Part shown: positions 47,511 to 58,900 of the stretch, piece by piece
How positions within the stretch are numbered: the stretch's first letter is position 1
Layout: every line of letters begins with the position of its first letter
NCBI GenBank assembly: GCA_008508345.1
Contig: QNGE01000119.1
Location: 1-64,000 of the forward strand
Origin: Paragonimus westermani
Lineage: Eukaryota; Platyhelminthes; Trematoda; Plagiorchiida; Troglotrematidae
DNA: 64,000 bases
Direction of reading: 5' to 3'
Program-made: the position numbers and the translations under genes
Notes under the pieces: model-generated
Seen by the model: only the letters and a program-made list of their open reading frames with translations
The model's database searches: none
Told to the model about the DNA's origin: nothing

Positions 47511-49666
47511 GAAATAAATACTACCCCCGCCCCCATGTGTACACAACTGCTACTTATGCTTCTTGGCGATTATTTCCTTATTTTGTCCTCTTCTTTGTCA
47601 TTACCATTTTTCTATGCTCGACAACCTTCAGATGTACATATGAATTTTGTCAATTTGGCATGCAGGTTCCTGCGCGTTCGTGTGGGTCCATTTGCACCAA
47701 TCCCCTATCTTCACTCTGCTCTGCTGTTCCCCGTTGACGTGGTCTCATTCCTGGTCTACCACCCACGATAAGAACAGTGTGCATATCGCTTTTTTAGGTA
47801 CCGACGTGGTTATTTCTTCTAGATTCCGTTATGTTAATGTTCGCCCACCTGGAACACTGTTGCGATCTCTCACACCCGATTTGTGCCTATTGTGGCCGCC
47901 TGCTAGGCCAGGATTCGGCCCTTTTATGTGCAATACTGTTTCTTTTCTAATCTTTGTGTGGCTCCGAAATACAGTGTCAATGAAGTGAGCATTTCAGGCT
48001 GTATGCGCTGCTAAGCCGTCTGACTGTGGGTGTAACTGTTCCGTATTATGTGGTGTAGATGATTGGCTGCTACCAGGTTTCACAAATTCAAACAGTCGAA
48101 ATCTGAATTTGCAATTGTTTGACTGATAGTCGGCGTCCTTGTCAATGGCCCAGCCCAAACCTGAATGTGGATGTGAAGTGTTGCTTGTGGTCTCTTGCTT
48201 GCACTAAATCCCAACTGAGAGGAGATAAAGTGTGAAGCAGTTTGGGCGACGCTGTTACTATCTGTACATCCATTGAATACTGTTTACCCTATTTTATTTG
48301 TAGTCAACTCATGAACGGAAAGCACTCTGAACGACACACCGGAAGGATTTTTATGTCGCCAAAGCCGACTTCTCATCCCTATTTAAAAATGAAATGTCAT
48401 GGCAAGACTTTTTAAACGAGCTATCGCCTACGAAAGAAGATGCATCTGGGTTTGTTTAAGCATGCCATAAGGCAGACGTAGCCGTCATTAATTGGACGTG
48501 TAAGTGGTCAGGCTAGGCGAATGTACACAACCCAACGTAAATGGAACAGATCGGATAGGAACAGTAGATCACACAAAATAGGTGAACTACCAGTGATGTA
48601 GGTCAATAAGGGATGGTTGAACACGAAGCGAAATGCAAGAGAATTGCAGCAGCCGTATGGTTGGCTCTTCAATCGGTAATCAGTCATGCACACATTGTTT
48701 ACGACCGGAGCCTAGGAAGAGGCCGTTCAATGACGTGTATGAACTCCCAGTCCTCAGCAATATTGGGCAAGATGATAGCACTGTAAATGCTGAGGTGCAC
48801 CCTACAACCCAAAATATATCCCCAAGAGTGTTGTAACGACGCTGTATTGAATAACGAAGTTGGAAAGGTAACTGGTTTAAGTTGCCAGCAGCGGTCGACG
48901 CATAGAAAACGAAGTGGAGGCGCACACCATCGAGGCGAAACGGCCTTCGCTAGTCGAAGCCATCTTTCACATCAGAAGAGCATTTTCGATACTCGAGGGT
49001 CGCATAAACAAGGCGATGACAACCATACCGCTGATTGCGAAACGCGGCTGCCCGGAACCTTAATCTTCGGTTATTTGACCATTGACGTGTGAATATACGA
49101 TAGCACGCGTCCGATCCCATCGTAGGTCACATTCGTCGCCTGGAGTTGAGCCTAGTTTAACAAATTACGTCACACCGAACTCATACCTAATACGATTCCT
49201 GTTTCATTTTCGTCAACTGCAGTAGCGTGCATGAACACCTCTACCTGCAATACTTTGAAAGGCCAGTAGCAACTACTACGACTAAGCCTTGTTTTCTACC
49301 CCAACTTTATCAATCAAAGTGAACCAGTTTGACCTTCGCCTGGTGCAAGCCATGGACGTGGTGTTGAATATTCGACTTTAGACTCCCGGGTTCTACTTGG
49401 CCAAGCATCGTTTATCCCTAGGCGGGAACTACTCTTTCTTCCACAACTGTTGACGAAATTGCCAAAATACACGCAATAGATCGGAACTGCAAACAGTGTC
49501 TATGCTTGATTTGAAAGCCATCATATAAACTCGGATACCCACTGCAGCGAGTACTGTAATTATGATCAATCGTCCTCAAATCACAACCATCGGATAGCAA
49601 TACCAATTTACGTATACGCCCTACTTCCCGCTTTGTATTGGACTGCATAAACATGGGTATAAAACA
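47511..49666. other. Convergent intergenic region between SOS and CDC20
   Basis: Holds the 3' untranslated regions of both genes. Short frames (for example 47535-47988 +) lie in the probable SOS 3' UTR and have no recognised product. Confidence 0.5.
47513..47518 (+). terminator. Candidate polyadenylation signal of SOS
   Basis: AATAAA begins three bases after the SOS stop codon. Such a short 3' UTR would be unusual, so a later signal may be used instead. Confidence 0.4.
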
Positions 49667-49672
49667 TTTATT
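49667..49672 (-). terminator. Candidate polyadenylation signal of CDC20
   Basis: AATAAA on the minus strand, about 90 bases after the CDC20 stop codon (TAG at 49765-49763). Confidence 0.6.
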
Positions 49673-49762
49673 GCATTAGTGCACTACGCCAAAATTCCGG
49701 AACAAAAAAATAAGGATATTTCGAAATAAAACATGGCTACAAATAGTTCAGTGTTTCAGGAA

Positions 49763-49935
49763 CTACCGCATGGTACGCGTCAACGCAGAGGCCCTCATGG
49801 TTTTCTCAGCCGTTTGTTTTTTCACCTTGTCCACTTCGAAGCAATTCCATATTCGCAGAGTCTCGTCGGAGGCACAGCTGGCTACCATTTCGTTATTGGG
49901 TGAGGAGGCGATGCACAGCACACGGCCTTGGTGCT
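49763..49935 (-). CDS. CDC20: CDC20 terminal exon: last WD blade and tail
   Basis: Acceptor ttcccgttgtag; AG completes the Glu split from 52849, giving VAELMEHQGRVLCIASSPN, as in AELKGHTSRVLSLTMSPDG. SCASDETLRIWNCFEVDKVK matches SAAADETLRLWRCFELDPAR. The protein ends RTMR, then TAG; the APC-binding tail is usually IR. Confidence 0.93.
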
Positions 49936-52900
49936 CTACAACGGGAACCAAATTGGTGCAGTTACGAGCAGTAATGCAACGATCGGCAGAACATACTTCA
50001 TAGCTTTGATAATGCTCTTGAAAACAAAGCAGAACTGTTGCAGCTGTGATCAAAATGTGCCTCAAGCATAAGTCGTACGCAGAAAGAATTGGAAAACCAG
50101 GGTGAATTTGCTTTCATCACCCTACAGCCGGTAGATATGAAATTGATAGAAATAAATAGTAACTTTCCACCATCTCCGGAAAACGAAACTATATACAGCA
50201 TAACGCTTAATATGATAATCGGTAAAGGGTAGTTCGATTCACAGCGAGAACTGGATTCTCAAAACATATATAGAAAAGATGGAACAAAATGAGTGAGAAG
50301 TTTAGAGAAAAGTTGAATCAGGCGGACTAGTGTGGGTGAGCGATCACGTAGCAAACCAGTGAGCCAACTGGTCTGCACCATACTGTGGCGACGGATAAAT
50401 ATCAACCAAGCAAGTGACAAACCGCAGCCCGCTAATGAAACACGCCAACTCTAACGCAAGCGTCTTTGTTCCAAATATATGCATAAGGCACCGCGACAAA
50501 AGGTCTTGTTAGCTATAAATGTCTACGAATCGTCCAAGATCAAGTTACCATATGTGGCCCATCTTTTCCCTACACGTCCGTCATGAATATACCGACCGAG
50601 ATAGCCACCAGAAACGACACTTGTATCCCCCAGAGTTGAATTAAGAATGCTTTAGGTTAACCACGATTCAACATAGTTACAGATGAATTCAATAGCCCCA
50701 TCTAATGGGGTATTCATGAATAGAGACCGTATGTGAAACGATTGAGTGGCCACTGCCAACAAACAAAGGTGCTCGATTAGTTGAAAGATTGTCAGTTCGT
50801 ACTGGTGTTTACTGGTTCGCAAGGTAACCAGCGAGTTCGCGTTGTAGGCTATTGACTCTGGGTAGGATCGTACACATTTGAACATCAGGTTTATGAGATT
50901 TAACTAGCCCATATATATTCACTTTGGGGCCATCTGAAGCCTTTGGTGCACTAGCTCACTTCAATAGTGATAGCTCTTGATGTAGCTCAGACAGCCTGCG
51001 CATGAAATTATTCCCGGTTTCCACATTATCTGATTGTGTACTTGGTGCAAACCTTTGTGCATTATTAGGAATGAGCTGCACCTTATGGATACAGATACTA
51101 CATTAGGTTTTTTATCAATCCTTAAAATTAGGGGATTCCATTTGATTTCCAGTCGCTCTAATGTGAAATGATATGAACACAATTATCAGTGTTATTCGTC
51201 TTCTATGGGATTTTGTGTTGACCGTGACACAGTTACAAACTGAGTCCGTGATCGTGAATCGATTCTACATCGTTACATTGACCGCCAACGTCTTGCAGGA
51301 TGTCACCAATGATGAAATGAACAGATGTGATCCTGAGTGTGAAGGATGCTTTGCATCGTTTCATCACTGAAAAAAACGAAAGTATGTTGTCACATGCCCG
51401 GGGGATGATTGGGTTGTTCAGTAACTCTATTCAGCAAGCATCTCGTTCATTGTTAGCATGCATTTTCCGTAAATGAACCTTGTTCGAACCCGTGGTTTAT
51501 CATCGGTGGCGCCAATCATGTCCAGGTTTAAATCGCGACCGTTTGCAACCGTGGTTCTTGATCACCTTCCATAAATCGCCCTTCCTTAGCTTCTAATGCA
51601 ATCAGGGTTATAATTGGTTTCATCTATACAACTAACCCCCATTCCTGCCTGATGAAGAACGTTCAGCCCTATTACAAAGACCTTTCTCGTGATCTCATTT
51701 TCGTTCGAATGCATAATTTCAAACGCCAAGTGTAATTTCCTCAGCGTCGAAGGTTGATCGCCAAAATACACGTTTTTGGTCGACGCGTTCAGGTCACTTA
51801 CAAACCCTGGAAATACACGAATTTTCGCAAACTTCAGTGGCACTTTTCGATCCAGTTTAATGTGATCGATCAATGTGCTGATCGATGAATCACCGGGCTA
51901 TTCTTGATATGCGGTTTTAACTGGACTGTACTACTGTTCCCGTATAAACATTGTCGGCCATTATCACTGGTCTGGGGCAGTTTGCATTAGTTTGCTAGCT
52001 TGAATCTCAAATTTGTGAGATACGACTGTCACATTTCTGCACGTGCACTGGCTGAAATACATTCACTGTGACTGAATGAAACAATTATCTCAATGGGTTA
52101 TACATAGGCAGGGTTATCGTTCATACTTGTCGTCCCGATGACATGATCAAACTCCGCTAACTTTTTTTCTCCGACGCCGTTCATATGGCCGGATGACCGG
52201 ACTTTGCAGGTCTGGCGTGAAAAACAATGAAACCGTTCTAGTACGGTTTTGGTCGGTGCAGGCTAGATCAGTGTGGGTGTCTGGCACACACTAAACATCT
52301 CCGACGTTCATAACTCACGACACGTTGGCTTCAGCGCGGAAATCGTTCACCGTGCGCGATCACTAAGCCTACCATCTTTTCGATGAGCAGTGTTTACAGT
52401 AAAAAAAACCCTCAATTTTTTTGCCTACTATAAATCACAGTGGAATGGCAAATTCCCGTCTCTTACCTAGGATTCAGCAGAAATTTGCAGCCAATAGCAA
52501 ATGGATTGAGAACGTAGACAGGGCCATGACGTCTTTAAAGTGACTCCTGAACATGGTAACCCATAAAACGTATAGACGCCAATATCCGTCTCACGATAGC
52601 CTACCGGTGTCTGTTTGCATCAGTAAATGAGATTGGACACGCTCAAAGCTACATGTGACGGAACCGTCACATATACAAGTTTAGCCACAGTTATTTGTGA
52701 TCGATGCAGTCATAGGGATGGACCACACAAGTGCTACTAATTTGGAAGCTACGATCAAACGCCAGCAAAGTACAACTTGTAACATGCGACTTGTATTGCA
52801 CGAGAAGACGATAATTATGCAGTAACTTGGTAACTTTCCTTCACATACCCATGAGTTCCGCGACCGGACAGATAGCTGGATATCGCCATAGAACCAATCG

Positions 52901-55900
52901 ATTTTTTGGCGTGCCGTGTGAGGTGACCAATTCCCGATACTCGCTGTTCCATATAATACCTGAAACCTACAGAACAAGAAAAAAATACCTCAAGAGAACA
53001 CAAGTTCTTATATGCATGGAAGGCTCAACGATCAGTTACGCGAATAACGAGTACGAATAGTACCGTTGTGTAACACCCAGCACAGACTTCAAGAGAGAAG
53101 TCCAAATATCACCAACCTAACAACTATTCCTAAATAAAGTGGTCGCCAAAGGAAAACCAGTTGATGTCTCCAAATTTCTCTACAGTATTGGCCAAGTTTA
53201 CCGGTCGATCCAGCGCGCTACGCTCCGTCAGTGTAGGGTAGGCGATTCTTTACTTCTGTGGCCCAGCAACTATTTCAGGAATCCTCGCGTGTTTAATTTA
53301 GTGTCACAGTATTTTATGGTTGGTGCCGTGCGAACAGCCGCGTCGTCAGTTTTCAAACGTGTTCGTTCTCGAACTCCTGCAGTCTTTCGGTCCCCCACTG
53401 TGGATGCTACAATTCTGTGCGTATTGGGGGGCAAGACTGCCAATTTGCACGAACAGTTTACATCAATGAACAACCGACCGCCAGTTTGAGATTAATACGG
53501 CAAGCTGACAAGCTCTCATAGTAAGCTTAGGATCAAAGTTTATGATCCTTGATTTCTGACGAATATTTACTATATGAGAAAAAATAACCAGGGAAATTAG
53601 GGTAGACTGCAATACCCTGCTCACTGTCGTTTCTATAGGTGACTCAACAGAAACGATGTCCTACGAACCGCAACAACCGCCGCGAAATCAATTTTATTTA
53701 ACCTAATTCAAATGAGACCCAGTTGTGAAAAGCCTGTCTTCAGCTGGATACGAACCAGTGCCAGAAACAGCATACCCAGCCGCTCAATCAGCTATGCTAC
53801 GAAATCACGCCGCGGCCTAGAACTTCTACATTTTGACTTAGTTACCCGCCCACTCCATTGTCATATGGAATCAACTAAATCATTCAATGGTTTAACTTCC
53901 CAAGGAGGATTTCTTGAAGAGGTCGTGCTTGAATCACTAAAAACACTATTCCACGTTGAAATTCGCCCGAATTACCATCTTAGCGATAGCCCACTGAAGT
54001 TACAATATAAAGTGAACTGATTGACTTGTGAGCAACACCTGATGTGTCCGACCTGAGACATCTTGTCAGGGTCTGGCTCGGTTACGCCAACAATTTGTAA
54101 ATTCAAACGCAAACACGACACATATTCAAGGTGCCAAGCAGAGCTTCAGAATGATCTCAATAGAATAATTCTACGCTCAATCTCTCATTACCATTGATAT
54201 TCAGCCGTTGCTTGTTTCAAACAGAAGTACTGAGCTGTCTGACTGCACACAGTAACGTTGGGTCGGTGAGAAATGCAGATAGATTTGATATCGTGCGCAT
54301 CTCACAGCTACTCATAATATACTAATCGGAATACGAACTGAGCCATCGTTTGGACCGGGACAACCAACGACGCCAGAACAAGCGAACAAAATTTCCGCAC
54401 GAACAAGCGCCCATCGTGTGCAACTGCTCCACAAGAGTTCACATGCCGGCAACAGATGGACCGTCTGGATTGTCGAAACACAGCATCAGTATAAAAAGGT
54501 GAAAACGGTAAGACTAAAACAGCCATTGTTTGGAACGTGTCTGAGACTGTTTTAGTTCAGAAAAACTTGTGAGCAATCTGGGAGCTGGTCTCAAGGTGGT
54601 CTGAAGAAGCTTCTGTGTCAGGAGTGAAACGTTACCAATAAACTAGGCTGCTGAGTGTTCACAGGTTGTTCTGAAATTATGAATGCTCAGTCGGTCTCAT
54701 GCACATTCCAACTAATAGCATATACTTTCAGACCTCGTGTTTGAAAGATATCAAGTGAACTTGTTTGTTTGGCTAAACGATGCATGCTGGGTGAACAATC
54801 GTATATTCATAATAAAGATTGTCAAATAACCCAATCAAAGAAATTTGCAGAGATTTGGTCTGAAGAAGCTTTGTACCAAGAGCGAAACGTCAAAAGCAAA
54901 CCAAACTACAGATTGCTCACGAGGTGTTCTGAGAATAAAACACCTAGTTTGTAGACAAGGTGGCCGACACAAAAACATACATTCAACCATTTCTGTTTAC
55001 GCAGTCAGTTACATCGACCAGGCGTACCTGAGCAACCACATCCACAGACTTGGCACAATTCCCAGTATTTGTGTTCCAAAATCGCAAAGTGTGGTCTGTC
55101 GTGCCTCCACCGGTGCACAACAGATTATTTTTCCATGGACACCAAGCAAGAGCCTTGACAGCCGCTTGATGGTCGTTCAGTGTAACAGTCGGTTGCGTGT
55201 CTGCAGTTTGGGAAAGCACCGCGGTTGACCATATGGCCACACAGTTGTCGTTTGCACCGGAGGCAAGGAAACGTTTATCGGTCGACCATGAAAGACCACA
55301 CACTTCCTAAAATAAGATGGGGAAAAATTGTGCATTAGTGGGACAACCATTAGAGATGACTGTGTATGTGCACGAGTGTTTCGATCACGACGTAGTGCAA
55401 CCAACAGCGGCGAGATTTTCCTATCACATCTGTACATCCAAGTCGGAAAGTGGAAGGTGTTTTCAATACACGACCGACGTGAATACTACTTAGGGCCTCG
55501 ACTTTCACCAGCCCCGTTGTCATTCAACAGAAGTCTTAATCAGATGAAACGCTCCCAATAGAGACCGCCATACGTACATGCTCACTCTGCCCCGAACCTA
55601 ATGAGATGGCTGTGTTGCTCAGGTCGCCTTTCATAATAACAATGGAAAGGATAATGCAGAAACATTCTTTAAGAGATTACCAAATAAACTAAAATTAACT
55701 GGGATGTTGGACAGACTTTCGAGTCTGCCACTGACTGTGACATGCTATCGTGCTCAACGGCGTTCTCATCAAATACCATGGGTAACCACGAGGTTCACAA
55801 GTTAACGGTACGTTCAATATATTCAGACTCAGTTATCGTGAATATGTCGTTGCCAGCCTATCTTATAGATATCTCGAACAAGTGGCGATCTTAACGAGTA

Positions 55901-58900
55901 ATGTCCAGTCAGATAAATATCTGCCGTCACCCATGCACGAAAATAGTCACGCTCAATTAAACCATATAGGCAAAAAACTGATGATACTGCAATCGGGTAC
56001 AGATGGTGAAACCTTCACATTGACTGACACTCGTTCCCAAGCAACCACTCGAAATTCGATCGTGTTCGTTTCGTTTAACTGTCCGCACAGAAGCGTCAAT
56101 CACTTAAAAAGATAAACATAACGAATGATTGAAAAGCTAAACAGAAACTATCAACAAAAATGTTCTTTGCAAAAATAAATGAAGGGACTAAACAAATATA
56201 CCGACATACAGGACCAATTGAACTCCACCTGAAATGGACAAAGGAACTTAGTTTGTTACGCTGTGAACCTTTTAGCGGGCCTCAAGTAACCCTCCCATAT
56301 TTGGATTATGCCAAACGGCGAAAAACCAAAACGCACATTGGCCAAAAGCCTGGATTAAGATAATCATTGTCGTTTGATATAGTAATGATTAGATGAAACG
56401 GAAATCTCTGATAGGCCGTGATCGACTGCAGCTTTCCTCTGGCTGTAAGTCGACAGCGCGGCCTGGATAACGTGGTGCGACAGAAGTTCTCCCGGTCAAC
56501 AAGCGCAAGCGATGGGTTCCAGATATTCAACACATCAACCTCTGAACAGGAGAATGTTAAAACCACCCTGGGTAGCTTGAACGATCAATAACCGTGGTGT
56601 GAGTCCACCCTGAAATCGGTTATATGCGAAAGCTCACCTGTATGGACTTTCTCAGACGAAGATAAAATTTATCCAAGCCTATTCCCTGACATGAATGTAC
56701 TAAATCTACTAACCCCTTGTGGCACTGTGTTCACATCTGCCTCCAACATCGACCAGGCATGCCGTGCGTTTGACGCATACCCGAAACTTGTCATGTTATC
56801 GGTTGTTGTTGATGATTATGATGCGAATTGTGTCGGTAGCTTTACCTAGGGCCACTGATGGTCGTATGATTCAGTTGTCGGTTATGTGGCGGACCTTCGT
56901 GGGACGACTGTGGTCGTCCCGTCTTTTTAGTTTGGCTTTGTGTCGTCGTATTATCGTTTTCTAACCAGGATTCGAAGCAAACTGCTCTGTACATAGTTAT
57001 GCAGTGGTTTTATGATAAACCTTCCTTTCAGTATTTCGTGCCAAGGAGAGTAGAACACGTAGCTCATCGTTCAACTGATGAACGATATACTCTCTCTAGA
57101 TGTGTTGTCCTGTAATGTCATACATTTCTCATTGCATAACGCGATAACTAAGACAGGAGACTCGGCTCCGACGAATAGGACACCACCTCCGAGTTATAGA
57201 TAAGGATTCTAAGGAATAATAAAGTTGGTAGTGCATCGTCGATTGGCAAGCATGTAGATAATTGTAACTTATCAAATACTTGCTGTGATATGCTGCTACA
57301 TTAGGGACTCCCAAAAGCTTATCTGGAAAAAACTGTACCAATATGAATTTCCCCACTGAACCCTCTAAAACGCAATTACTACACAACGATAGACACAGGG
57401 TTATGAACATAAAACAAAGCAATGAAAATCTAAAAATTAGGGTCACGGGTGCACAGGACGAATGCCCCAGATATCCCCGTTTGGTTCTGGACGAAAAGAC
57501 GATGACTTACAGACACCGTTTTAGAATACCCACGGGAAAAAGAGCATAACTTCATCTGGAAATTAAGACCCACCTGAGTGTGAAAATCACTGACACCCAC
57601 TTCATGCTGAGCAACTCTTGTATCATGCTGACGAATGTGACCTGATCGAGAGCCGCTTGTGACGATGTGTTCACGCCAAGTGACGATAGGCACTCGGCCT
57701 ACTGCTCCTGTTTCACCTAGGCGCATGGTTCGGAGCAACGATTGTGTTTCCGAGTTCCACAACTGAACACGTCCCATGCTTGTGCCGACGGCCAGAATTT
57801 GTGTGGCATCCGGTGACCACGATAGGCTTGCAATGTACTCGCCTTCTAGGCCGGCAGACATAAGATGGGTGATAGCACCAGTTAGGGCGTTCCACAAATA
57901 AATGTCTTGATTCAGAGCAACTGCCAGCATGTTGTCGACAGACCAATCGAGGATGTTCAAATAAAAATCGTCCATGATGTCAGGAGCATCCAAAACCTTC
58001 TCGGGCATCTGCAAAATAATGAAATAAACCGGTACGTGAAATTTTACAGACTGTTATTTTCAAACAGCAAGTTTAGGCGATCTTTTGAACACAAGATGGG
58101 GAAAATGGATAGTATTTTAGTTAGGAAGATCCTACAGTACACAGATAGACAAAAAAAGTAACGAATTCAGGCAGGCGTAATTTTCACCAGTCAACTGTTA
58201 CCGCAGCCATTCTTTGGGAAATGGCTTAGTACACAGTGTCGGTAAATTAGCACTTAAACAAACAGCTGAAACTGCTCCTCAAGCAAAGTCACAACGAATC
58301 GAACTTTATTTCAGATAACGAAGCACAAAGTTTCCAACAATGAGACAAAAAGTCAAGGCCAGCTGTCATAGGGTTTTGAACTTGTGTACACAAATGGGTG
58401 GACAAGAATCTGATTAATTGGGTGGTGGTCGTTCGTCGCAGATAATAGTTATGTAAACAAAACATCAGTCAACACTGCTAGCAATAAGGAGACATATGAG
58501 GACAAATTAGTTCGAGCATAGGTTCCGGAGCGTCACTCTTGCTCCATATCATGAAATTTGTTACAAGCGCTGTCATACTTACAAAACACAATTTCGAAAC
58601 GCAAGTATTTGATAATGACAAAATATCGTCTGGATTTCTGGTTTACATGGGAAATTTCGATAAAACAAATCTAGCAAATGTATTTGGAAATATCGATTTG
58701 CAAATAAACGATACACTGCTCACTATAATAATATAGTACACAAGAAACCAGGAGAACTGACTTGTGGAATCAAACGATTATTAGTGATCTTGTTCGGTGG
58801 TGAAGCAGCAGCACGCAAAGGCATATTACGGACCACGTCACGGACATCCGATTTAAATCGCAGAATTCTTCCCCCACAAGGCTCACCAGTAAAAAGACTT

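Noticed and set aside
51586..51873. Possible retropepsin on the minus strand
   Set aside because: Only FVIGLNVLHQAGM is suggestive; the DTG active site is absent.
53139..53489. 116-codon + frame in a CDC20 intron
   Set aside because: No recognisable domain, no clear splice context, antisense to an active gene; length is possible by chance.
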